A stretch of DNA of 24,554 nucleotides from a virus: IMG/VR virus record IMGVR_UViG_3300032116_000094, positions 64,001 through 88,554 of that record. One strand, written 5' to 3'. The position numbers were made by a program, and so were the translations under genes. The notes under the pieces were generated by a model. That model did no database searches and was not told where the DNA came from. It saw only the letters and a program-made list of their open reading frames with translations. Shown one piece after another: positions 12,363 through 19,972 of the stretch (within the stretch, counting starts at the first letter, position 1; each line of letters opens with the position of its first letter).

Positions 12363-14570
12363 TTAAAAATCCAATCTTACTGCAAATTGCTGAGTACCTT
12401 GCCTTTGTATAGGTGACTGCAACTTTGTTATTACAACCAAATCTTTATCGACATCAAACAAACCAACTTCAGTTATAAAACTATTTGTTCCTGGAACCCA
12501 TGTTGGGTTAGTTGTGTTTGTAAATTGTGTTGAAACTAAATTACATAAAAACCTCATTTCATAAATAGTTGCCTCAATATCTGTCTCGATATTTCCATAA
12601 AAAAAATACTCCTCACCAAAATTCAAAAGATCTTCTTGCCCTGATGGTTCTGGTAAAGGTAAATAATCTGCTAAATCATATGTATCGGCATTATTATACA
12701 TATCGTAGCTAATAATGAATGTATTTGATGTCATAGCAGAAGGCGAAATTGCTCCATTGCAAGTATCACCGCTCACCCTATAAGTAAAATCAATTTTTTT
12801 CCAAGCTCCAGGCGAAGGTTGTGTTGTAGAACCAGAAACCAACTGAGCTAATACCATAAATTCATTCGCATTAAATCCACTAAAACAAGTGCAACCAGAA
12901 TTCATAAAAGGAAATTCCTCACCAAATTTAATAGCAACGTTTTGCCTGTCTTGATTACACTCATCACTAGGACCTTGCACTTTAGAATAATAATTACAAT
13001 GCAATGAGTCAGTAAATCCAAATGTTGAATTAAATCTATACGTAATATACATGTACTCTTGGTTATTACCTATAACACCAAAGTCATCAACGTCAGCATC
13101 ACACAAATTGGGGGCAACCAAAGACAAAGATGGTGCAGGTAATGTCCAGTTTCTATTTGATTTATACGATAAGGCTGCTACGATTTCGTCATCGTCAAAC
13201 ACAATAGTTTTTATATCAGGAAATACTTTTCCTACTCTATTTGGTGTACCTAAGTTATTTACATGTGTATCCCACAAATGATAGTATCTTAGCCCTGGAT
13301 TATTCATATCATTATCCACAGCAGATTTCATATATTTGACTTGGAATAATCCCTGAACCCCAACATCCGGATCAACATAAAAAGTCTCCCCCATTTGACC
13401 GGTAGATGACTTATGCCACATTAGCCAAGGTATTGAAACTTTAAAGTTTCTAGCAAAACCAGTCGTCTCTAAACTTTGCGGATCGAATGGTCTTAACGCA
13501 AATTTTTCACCATAAAAACTATCAATAGCATTGTTTGTATAATGAACTATAGCAATAGCCTTTTGCTCATTAGGATTTTGATAAACAGGTTTTTGATATG
13601 AATTAAAATAATAAGTATCTGTTGTTTCAGCAGTTAATGCAGGTGAAACCCAAAATGTTTGACCGCTTAGTTCTTGATAGCCAAAATATTCTTTACTACC
13701 AAGATATGTTCGTGAATTATATTTTGTGAAATCTTCATTCAAAGTAGAAACCACACCTGCCGGACTTACTGACCAAGGAATATTCATATTCCAAATTTTA
13801 ACATCGGTGTTACCTAAATCACAAATAGATTCAAAGTTAATAACATCAGGTGGCCAGTATCCTTCAGGCGTATTGTAATCATATAACTCAGTCATACCTG
13901 AAGGGTATATTAATACTCTAGCCGTTCCACAACAACCCGACTCAGAATAATTAGGTATATTCCTATCCAAAGTTAGTGTATTACCTGATACTGATTGTAT
14001 TTTATAAGTTAAAATTGGAAAGTTTGCAGTTAACCCACTATTACATGAACCAACCCCATCATAATAAATCGTAGCAAAATGACCGGAAAATGTTACTCCT
14101 GTTGTTGTAGAACAAAAATCGTCTGTTAATGTTATAGTATTACCACTATTTGAACAAAGGTCCAAAATGTAATTAGAACTAATAGTGTATGCTGAAGAAG
14201 TTTTTGCCGTCCATGAATTAGCCGAACCACTAAAAAAGCCTCTTGGTGCTGCTGTGTTGAATACCGAATAAATTTGTGAGTCCTCAAACGCTAAACCATA
14301 TGTATTGCCAGATGAACCAGATACATAATATGGATATTTTATATGCATTTTATTTGTCTCTGGATTCTGACTAGAATTTTGAGCATTATATGCGGCCTCT
14401 ATTATATTATTGTTTGTTTGATTATAACCTGGTATCTGATTATATAGCACTTCACTATCCCCAATTTGGAAATAACGAATATCTAGTTTACCTTTAGATA
14501 GCTTTAATCTACCGGTATCTGTAAACCTTGTATTTAATAGACCTGATGTATTTTTTATTATATATGCCAT
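12363..14570 (-). CDS. Large virion protein, probable tail-fibre or baseplate component
   Basis: 735 residues, beta-rich, with no signal or membrane segment. The N-terminus (AYIIKNTSGLLNTRFTDTGR, then a KLDIRYFQIGDSEV segment) resembles the start of baseplate/tail-attached proteins I recall from phages with Bacteroidetes hosts. The C-terminus (NSFITEVGLFDVDKDLVVI ... LQSPIQRQGTQQFAVRLDF) resembles the particle-attachment pattern 'ITEVGL.D..G.L..I.K....I' of phage tail-fibre proteins. Between them are many Ser/Thr/Gly-rich strands and about 15 cysteines, for example SGCCGT and SGCTCFSG. It is the last of the five leftward virion genes. Exact position in the virion is not determined; a receptor-binding or connector role is plausible. 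Confidence 0.65.
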   Translation of the reverse strand: MAYIIKNTSGLLNTRFTDTGRLKLSKGKLDIRYFQIGDSEVLYNQIPGYNQTNNNIIEAAYNAQNSSQNPETNKMHIKYPYYVSGSSGNTYGLAFEDSQIYSVFNTAAPRGFFSGSANSWTAKTSSAYTISSNYILDLCSNSGNTITLTDDFCSTTTGVTFSGHFATIYYDGVGSCNSGLTANFPILTYKIQSVSGNTLTLDRNIPNYSESGCCGTARVLIYPSGMTELYDYNTPEGYWPPDVINFESICDLGNTDVKIWNMNIPWSVSPAGVVSTLNEDFTKYNSRTYLGSKEYFGYQELSGQTFWVSPALTAETTDTYYFNSYQKPVYQNPNEQKAIAIVHYTNNAIDSFYGEKFALRPFDPQSLETTGFARNFKVSIPWLMWHKSSTGQMGETFYVDPDVGVQGLFQVKYMKSAVDNDMNNPGLRYYHLWDTHVNNLGTPNRVGKVFPDIKTIVFDDDEIVAALSYKSNRNWTLPAPSLSLVAPNLCDADVDDFGVIGNNQEYMYITYRFNSTFGFTDSLHCNYYSKVQGPSDECNQDRQNVAIKFGEEFPFMNSGCTCFSGFNANEFMVLAQLVSGSTTQPSPGAWKKIDFTYRVSGDTCNGAISPSAMTSNTFIISYDMYNNADTYDLADYLPLPEPSGQEDLLNFGEEYFFYGNIETDIEATIYEMRFLCNLVSTQFTNTTNPTWVPGTNSFITEVGLFDVDKDLVVITKLQSPIQRQGTQQFAVRLDF

Positions 14571-14600
14571 AACGATAAATATCCTATTTAATGTAAATTA

Positions 14601-15977
14601 TTAGCCACTAGGTGGGTTATTAGGGTCTTGCTGCGGTATTTGTTGAGGTATTTGCGTGGTACTCTCAATTATTGTTGTTGGTTGAATTATAACACAATCA
14701 TTATCCACCGTAATATTTGACAAATAAGCATTTATCCCAACCGTACCTCTTGTATAACATAATGGATCGAATGTGAAGCCAGGATCAATATCTATTGTAT
14801 ATTCAATGTAACCAACAATATTTGATGTGTTATTACCTGTTATGGCTGTAGCAGAATATATATCATATGCAGCATATACATCATGTATCGGATTACATTG
14901 TGACGTAGATATATTGATGAATGGCCCACTATCTATTATTGACATTGTTTTTTGAATATTATTCACACTAATACTATGCCCTGTTGTTATAAAACTAACT
15001 GTTCCAGGCTCAGAATAGGTTTTAGTGTATGTTACAACATAATCAAACTCAATATTAACACCTACAGGCAATAATGATGTATCAATAGTAAAGTCGATTT
15101 TGTATTTTGTTAAGTCATTTATAGTTGTACCAACTCTATCCGGGCCAGCAGTAACAACCATCGGTAATTCATAAGTTTTTGGTTGAGATGGTGATAGTGT
15201 AACGTCACAACTAGTTGTATTACCTGATGAATCTTTAGCATAGACTGTATATGCCCCAGAAAATAACCCATTAAATATCCCAACATTAATAAAATTAACA
15301 TTATCTAAAGAATATTGCCAAGGAGGATTACCACCAGTTGCCACCGAAGTTATTGACCCATCATTTTCGTTTACACATGATGGACTATTAAAATTACACT
15401 TTATACTATATGTCTTATCTGCACTTTGACATTGACCCTCTGTTGATTTACAACTAAAAAATTGAGCGTTATTACCAAAGACAAACCATCCTGTCAATGG
15501 GGTATCTTTCGGGTCTGAGCTTCGTATAATTAAGCTAGGATAATCAGGTATTGGGTCTAGCTCCCAATATTGATTTATAAAATTCCATCTGGCATAATAG
15601 TTTATCAGATTTATTGTCGTAAAATACTCAGGTTTACCATTATAAGAGTTGCCGTTATAACAAAATGTATATCTTTTAAGCGTATTTGTTCTTGAATTTG
15701 TAATTGATAAACAAAAACAAGGATATGTTTTAATTGGATCTGAAATGTTTATTGTATTATACAAGCCACATAAATTGTTATATAATAATATTTTTTTACT
15801 TGTATCTGGGACTACAACTAAAACCCCTGTTATTAACTCCGAAAAAGTTAATCCTGTAGCAAATTCTGTTGTTAAATATTTAGTAGCCAAACTACTAGAT
15901 GATATATTATCATAATACACCGAAAAAGTTCCGTCAGGAGTTCCTGCTGTTATTGTTATATTAAATATCCTATTCAT
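14601..15977 (-). CDS. Virion surface protein with SprB-like module
   Basis: 458 residues from ATG 15977, which follows the upstream stop by one base (TAATATG). The frame stays open to 16097, but that part is the shadow frame of the neighbouring Thr-Pro repeat (QHQHQH-type) and is left out. The N-terminus (MNRIFNITITAGTPDGTFSV) starts a beta-rich domain. Residues about 192-268 match the SprB repeat of Bacteroidetes surface adhesins: CVNENDGSITSVATGG, PPWQYSLDN, FNGLFSGAYTVYAKDSSGN. The rest is beta-rich, and the C-terminus is a Gln/Pro-rich tail (about 440-458). It is probably a tail-appendage protein; host-surface binding is an inference from the module type. Confidence 0.65.
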   Translation of the reverse strand: MNRIFNITITAGTPDGTFSVYYDNISSSSLATKYLTTEFATGLTFSELITGVLVVVPDTSKKILLYNNLCGLYNTINISDPIKTYPCFCLSITNSRTNTLKRYTFCYNGNSYNGKPEYFTTINLINYYARWNFINQYWELDPIPDYPSLIIRSSDPKDTPLTGWFVFGNNAQFFSCKSTEGQCQSADKTYSIKCNFNSPSCVNENDGSITSVATGGNPPWQYSLDNVNFINVGIFNGLFSGAYTVYAKDSSGNTTSCDVTLSPSQPKTYELPMVVTAGPDRVGTTINDLTKYKIDFTIDTSLLPVGVNIEFDYVVTYTKTYSEPGTVSFITTGHSISVNNIQKTMSIIDSGPFINISTSQCNPIHDVYAAYDIYSATAITGNNTSNIVGYIEYTIDIDPGFTFDPLCYTRGTVGINAYLSNITVDNDCVIIQPTTIIESTTQIPQQIPQQDPNNPPSG

Positions 15978-15978
15978 A

Positions 15979-16893
15979 TTATGGTGTCGGAGTTGGCGTA
16001 GGTGTTGGTGTTGATGTCGGAGTAGGACTAACTGTAGGTGTTGGTGTTGATGTTGGTGTCGGGCTAGGAGATATTGTTGGTATTGAACAAGTGCCAATAT
16101 TTAAAACAGACCCCAAAGAATTTGTTTGTATCCAATAAATACCGTTTGAATAATACCCTTCAACTACAGGCATTGTTAATTCATAATCATAATAAATGAT
16201 ATCCCCACTTTGCATTTCAAATATTTGTGAAACTGTTGACCAGTATTCTTTTGTTTCACCAGAACATGATGACAAGATAGTTGTTCCGCTACCTAATAAC
16301 AAATAGTTAAGTTCACTAACAGAGCCAGAAAAAATACAATCTAATGGTTCTATTAATTCGCAGCTAACGGTTGTTATAAAGTCATAATATTTATCAGTAA
16401 TTGTGGCATTATATGTACCTGCACTCAAGTTATATATTGTTGTACCAGTAGCTGTGGTATTATTAGGTAATGACCATACAACATAATATGGTGCTGTACC
16501 CCCAGTTATTGCTAAAGATAATATTCCACTATTAGGACTATTAACGTCAGGATTTATTGCAATACACTGAGCACCTAATGGAAATAATGTTATTGGTTCA
16601 CATTCGTTATATGAAACCCCTGGTATCGGAGGTGGAGGTAATGGCGTTGGCTCTGGCCCTGGACATGGCAAGCATCCTGAATATGAACATGTCATACCAG
16701 ATCCAGCATCAACCAAAGGTATATCATCATTTAGAATGGTAAAATATACCTTAATATCTGGCTCTTCAATAACTTTGTAACAAAAATTAATTGGCTTGCT
16801 GATTAATAAATTACCAACAGTGTATTTTGTTCCTGATTTTATTTTATATATTTGATTATCACAGCATCCTGTAACATAGCTACTTAAATTCAT
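15979..16893 (-). CDS. Cys-rich virion protein with SprB-like module and Thr-Pro C-terminal tail
   Basis: 304 residues from ATG 16893, 5 nt after the upstream stop; an earlier ATG at 16929 would overlap that gene. The N-terminal part is Cys-rich (TGCCDNQ, SYSGCLPCPGPEP). A Pro-rich linker (about 80-90) is followed by a SprB-like module (about 105-185: NSGILSLAITGGTAPYYVVW, TIYNLSAGTYNATITD), a further beta domain, and from about 272 to the end an uninterrupted Thr-Pro/Ser-Pro repeat. A linker-type repeat at the extreme C-terminus is odd because such repeats normally join two domains. The next gene begins one base after the stop and itself has a SprB-like module, so the two may derive from one longer protein. 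Confidence 0.65.
   Translation of the reverse strand: MNLSSYVTGCCDNQIYKIKSGTKYTVGNLLISKPINFCYKVIEEPDIKVYFTILNDDIPLVDAGSGMTCSYSGCLPCPGPEPTPLPPPPIPGVSYNECEPITLFPLGAQCIAINPDVNSPNSGILSLAITGGTAPYYVVWSLPNNTTATGTTIYNLSAGTYNATITDKYYDFITTVSCELIEPLDCIFSGSVSELNYLLLGSGTTILSSCSGETKEYWSTVSQIFEMQSGDIIYYDYELTMPVVEGYYSNGIYWIQTNSLGSVLNIGTCSIPTISPSPTPTSTPTPTVSPTPTSTPTPTPTPTP
15982..16080 (-). repeat. Thr-Pro coding repeat at a gene end
   Basis: A degenerate 6-bp repeat (ACTCCA-like on the minus strand) codes for about 30 residues of alternating Thr/Ser-Pro at the end of the 15979-16893 gene. The unit length is a multiple of three, so unit gain or loss would keep the frame. It reads in the second frame as a His-Gln-rich open stretch, which creates a false upstream extension for the next gene. 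Confidence 0.8.
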
Positions 16894-16898
16894 ATAAT

Positions 16899-17117
16899 TT
16901 ATATTACAATTAAAGATTTTATCACACAATTATTCCCATCTAATACCCGGATACCAACTTCACTTAAATTATTGTATGGTTCTGGAACTAAAAAAGAATA
17001 TGGTATGTCAGCATCATTTATTGTTGTAACGTATGCACACATGTTATATGTATTGTCACAAATATATACTGTGTATGGTTGTGTTCCGATTAAGTCTGTA
17101 ATAGTTATCTCTTTCAT
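16899..17117 (-). CDS. Small beta-rich virion-cluster protein
   Basis: 72 residues. It contains one probable beta-sandwich-like unit: ITITDLIGTQPYTVYICDNT, then a hydrophobic Pro-containing segment (IPYSFLVPEPYNNLSE), then VGIRVLDGNNCVIKSLIVI. Units of this form, with TxPYxVYICD and a later DxNxCxI segment, occur as repeats in large virion proteins of phages with Bacteroidetes hosts, so this may be a stand-alone copy of a domain used in its neighbours. Gaps are 6 nt to the upstream gene and 5 nt to the downstream one. Function is unknown; a small fibre or decoration protein is plausible. Confidence 0.6.
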   Translation of the reverse strand: MKEITITDLIGTQPYTVYICDNTYNMCAYVTTINDADIPYSFLVPEPYNNLSEVGIRVLDGNNCVIKSLIVI

Positions 17118-17123
17118 ATTATT

Positions 17124-18914
17124 TTAACTTACACATGTTCCCCAAACTATTGTCACAACAGTAGATCCTATTAATATTGTTGACCCACTAGACGGTATGG
17201 ATGTTCCATTTATTTTTACATTATATAATGTGTATCTAATCGGAGTGCCTCCTCCTCCTGAATTCCAATAACCTGTTTTAGTGTCTGGAGTTAAAGATAC
17301 TATCCCAGAATTACCAGTGTTAAATGTTACTAGACTGCTCAGATTATTATATTGAGCACCAGCAACACCTGATGTACAACCTATATCATCATAACCATCA
17401 CCAAAAACTGTTGAAACTGTTAAGTTACCTGTTATAGGTGTATTTAGTTCCGCAACAAATATTGGGAACGATGAACTAGATATATTGTCCATTGTTAAAT
17501 ATAATGTTGGGATAACGTCTGTCGGTGTTGGTGTTGGTGTTGAAGTCGGTGTATTCGTAGGAGTGCTTGTTGGTGCCGGAGCAGGTGTCGAAGTTGGGCC
17601 TGTTGCCGTTGGAGATAATGTAGGTGTTGGTGATATCGTGCTTGTTGGTGTTATTGTCGGTGTAGGTGTTGGCGTTGGAGTTATTGAACAGTTATCACAA
17701 CCTGGACCTAAAACCCATATTATGTCATTGAGGATAGCATTTGACGAATTACTTGATAATGACTCGTATGTTACACATTTTGAAACGCCATTTATTACAC
17801 AATTAAATGTAACTCCAGTCTCAATTGATAATCCTGAAAATACCAATGAGTCAACAACATAGTATGTGTCTCCTGATATACAATCAACTAGTTTTTTTGT
17901 TTTAGTATCTGTAAATGTATCATCAACTAAAGTATATGTTACATCACCACTAAAGCAAACGCTATAACCCGTTATTGGTGTTGCCGTAGGTGTCGCACTA
18001 GGTGTTGGTGTAGGTAATGTTGTAGCACTTAAAGAAATACTAGATAACGAACAATCAGATGTCGGCGTTGGTGTCGGTGTTGGTGTTGGAGTAGATGTCG
18101 GTGTAGGGCTTATTGTTGCTGTTGGTGTTGGTGTTATTATCTCACAATTAAAATACGCATTAAAATCAAAATCGTCGCATATTGCAGGTGTTGGCGTTGG
18201 TGTTACAACACAAACTCCTTCTGTTAATTCAGATAATGAAATGTCTGGGCAATTTTCGTAACAAGGAACTTTACCAAATAAAAAACAATCTCCACCCAAA
18301 CTATCAGATAAACACCATTTATACCCTGTATTATATAAATACCCTATTTGATCTGTACCCCCAGTATAATACGCATATCCATTATAGTTACCAACTTTAT
18401 TATAGGTCCCATCATTATCAAAATAATTATTAGTATCTAAGCAATATTGGTTAATCGGACATTCAGGCCCTATATACGTAGGTGTCGGTGTTGGTGATGG
18501 TGTAGGTGTAGGCGTTTGTGTTGGTGTAGGTGTAGGGCATGTTATGCAGCCTTCACAACTAACTTGCTGGACAAATATACCTGTTGTCCCATCATATACT
18601 GTTCCTCCACCTAAATTATCTATATAGGTGCAACCAGTATATCCTGAAACAGTAACGTGATAAAAGTTAGAAACTAATTGTGCCGGAATACCACTAACTG
18701 TAAATGTTATGCCACTATCACAACAATCCGTAAAATTGTATTGATAACTAGCACAGGCTGGACTACAACTCATGTCAGTTAATGTTATTCCAGAATATGA
18801 GTAATCGTCATTTAAACAAATTGGTGTACCAATAGTAGATCCGCTTTGGAAATAACCGCAACAATCTGTATATTGCCAGGAGCTAGAATTAGTTACACCA
18901 GATAGACAAGCCAT
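17124..18914 (-). CDS. Modular Cys-rich virion protein with five Thr-Pro linkers
   Basis: 596 residues. Cys-rich beta modules alternate with Thr-Pro/Ser-Pro linkers at about 125-147, 237-245, 256-285, 299-315 and 409-467. The N-terminal 120 residues contain two related units, each with a [YF]TDCC segment (QYTDCC near 14, NFTDCC near 60), and end in CEGCITC. A middle module (about 148-235) is Tyr/Gly/Cys-rich. The C-terminal domain (about 468-596) is Ser/Gly-rich beta structure (NSGIVSLTPDT, GSTILIGSTVVTIVW). The design, many small domains on extended rigid linkers, fits a fibre or decoration protein on the virion surface. It is the first gene of the leftward virion block, divergent from the glycosyltransferase genes. 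It could be a substrate of those enzymes, but that is a hypothesis. Confidence 0.65.
   Translation of the reverse strand: MACLSGVTNSSSWQYTDCCGYFQSGSTIGTPICLNDDYSYSGITLTDMSCSPACASYQYNFTDCCDSGITFTVSGIPAQLVSNFYHVTVSGYTGCTYIDNLGGGTVYDGTTGIFVQQVSCEGCITCPTPTPTQTPTPTPSPTPTPTYIGPECPINQYCLDTNNYFDNDGTYNKVGNYNGYAYYTGGTDQIGYLYNTGYKWCLSDSLGGDCFLFGKVPCYENCPDISLSELTEGVCVVTPTPTPAICDDFDFNAYFNCEIITPTPTATISPTPTSTPTPTPTPTPTSDCSLSSISLSATTLPTPTPSATPTATPITGYSVCFSGDVTYTLVDDTFTDTKTKKLVDCISGDTYYVVDSLVFSGLSIETGVTFNCVINGVSKCVTYESLSSNSSNAILNDIIWVLGPGCDNCSITPTPTPTPTITPTSTISPTPTLSPTATGPTSTPAPAPTSTPTNTPTSTPTPTPTDVIPTLYLTMDNISSSSFPIFVAELNTPITGNLTVSTVFGDGYDDIGCTSGVAGAQYNNLSSLVTFNTGNSGIVSLTPDTKTGYWNSGGGGTPIRYTLYNVKINGTSIPSSGSTILIGSTVVTIVWGTCVS
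17515..18540 (-). repeat. Set of Thr-Pro linker repeats within one gene
   Basis: Five blocks of degenerate 6-bp repeat (GGTGTT-like on the plus strand) lie at about 18478-18540, 18184-18207, 18061-18150, 17970-18020 and 17515-17690. Each codes for alternating Thr and Pro with Ser, Ala or Ile substitutions. The longest spans about 58 residues. Synonymous variation between units shows they are not a very recent expansion. Confidence 0.8.
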
Positions 18915-19030
18915 GAATAATGTTTTATACTATAAATAACTAGAATTTAATTTTTTTGATAAAATCAATGAAAAATAATAAGCTAATTTATTTAATTTTG
19001 AATTAAAAAACATTATTTTTTTAACAAAAA
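18915..19030 (+). promoter_or_regulatory. Divergent intergenic region with candidate promoter elements
   Basis: This 116-nt AT-rich gap separates the leftward virion block from the rightward glycosyltransferase genes and is the longest gene-free stretch in the window. On the plus strand it holds TATAAATA (18931-18938), identical to the T4-type late promoter box, and TAATTTTG (18993-19000), which matches the Bacteroidetes -7 pattern TAnnTTTG and would give a leader of about 25 nt for the gene at 19031. No good -33 element is visible at the usual distance. AT-richness makes chance matches likely. Confidence 0.35.
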
Positions 19031-19972
19031 ATGAAAAAAGTATTCCTAGATTTATCCGAAGCAAAAGGCTTAGGTGATACGCTATCAGCAACCCCTGTTA
19101 TTAGGAAATTAAAAGAATCATATGGTTCCAAAATATATGTCATAACGAATTATCCTGAGTTATTCCATAATAACAGAAATGTTGAAAAAGCTTATTATGT
19201 AAATGCAATTAATATAGAAAATGTAAAATCAACACAGATATATCATTCATCATTCAATAATGTTGGTAAGAAAAATGAGTTTGGTGTTGAATTTAAAAGT
19301 AATGTATGTGATATAAGACAATATCATGCTATGACGCTTGGCTTTCAATTATCTGAAGATGATTTGTATACAGAATATGAACCCGATGAATATATACCAA
19401 TTGATGGACTACCAGAAAAATTCGTTTTAATCCATCCCGCAGAAAATTGGCCCTCAAGAACCTGGGATAAAGACAAATGGGCCGATCTTGTTAATTTATT
19501 ATGCGGAAATAATATAAATGTTGTTATTACAGGTAAAAACACCGAGGAATATGGATTTTTTCACATTACAAAAAAAATATTTAGCATAAAACAAGACTTG
19601 GTTTTAGATTTATCAAACAAAAGTAATATATCGCAAACCTGGCACTTAATTGATAAATCTTCTTGTTTTGTAACAATGGATTCAGGACTGCTGCATTTAG
19701 CAGGAACAACAGATGCCGAAATAATTCAACTCGGAAGCTCCATAAATAACGAATTTAGAGCCCCATATAGATATATGTCACAAGATTACAAATACCATTA
19801 TATCTCAGGTCCTTGTGGAATATTTTGTGCTTCAGACATGAAATATGGTGTTAGAGAATGGGGTACAATACATGGTGTTCCCCCATTAATTGGCTGCTTA
19901 GAAAATAAACCTGAATTTGAATGCCACCCATCGGTAATTGATGTTTACGAAACAATTATGAAAATCATATGA
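19031..19972 (+). CDS. GT9-family glycosyltransferase (heptosyltransferase-like)
   Basis: 313 residues with the GT-B fold markers of family 9 (ADP-heptose:LPS heptosyltransferases). The N-terminal glycine loop and helix is GLGDTLSATPVIRKLKESYG (13-32). The start of the second Rossmann domain is VLIHPAENWPSRTWDKDKW. The donor-site motif is TMDSGLLHLAGTT (Asp217). The C-terminus has four cysteines (262, 266, 289, 298), the last in FECHPS, closely matching FECHKS in the next gene; this suggests a shared metal-binding finger like that of TibC-type enzymes. The donor sugar and acceptor are not predictable. It is the first gene of the only plus-strand operon here, and its stop overlaps the next start (ATGA). 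Confidence 0.87.
   Translation: MKKVFLDLSEAKGLGDTLSATPVIRKLKESYGSKIYVITNYPELFHNNRNVEKAYYVNAINIENVKSTQIYHSSFNNVGKKNEFGVEFKSNVCDIRQYHAMTLGFQLSEDDLYTEYEPDEYIPIDGLPEKFVLIHPAENWPSRTWDKDKWADLVNLLCGNNINVVITGKNTEEYGFFHITKKIFSIKQDLVLDLSNKSNISQTWHLIDKSSCFVTMDSGLLHLAGTTDAEIIQLGSSINNEFRAPYRYMSQDYKYHYISGPCGIFCASDMKYGVREWGTIHGVPPLIGCLENKPEFECHPSVIDVYETIMKII

Noticed and set aside
15978-16097. Upstream extension of the 14601-15977 gene, a His-Gln-rich N-terminus
   Set aside because: It is the second frame of the neighbouring Thr-Pro repeat; the ATG at 15977, one base after the upstream stop, is the sensible start.
17485-17862. 125-residue plus-strand open frame with a Val-Gly repeat
   Set aside because: It is the antisense reading of the Thr-Pro linker repeat of the 17124-18914 gene; it has no start context and no family features.
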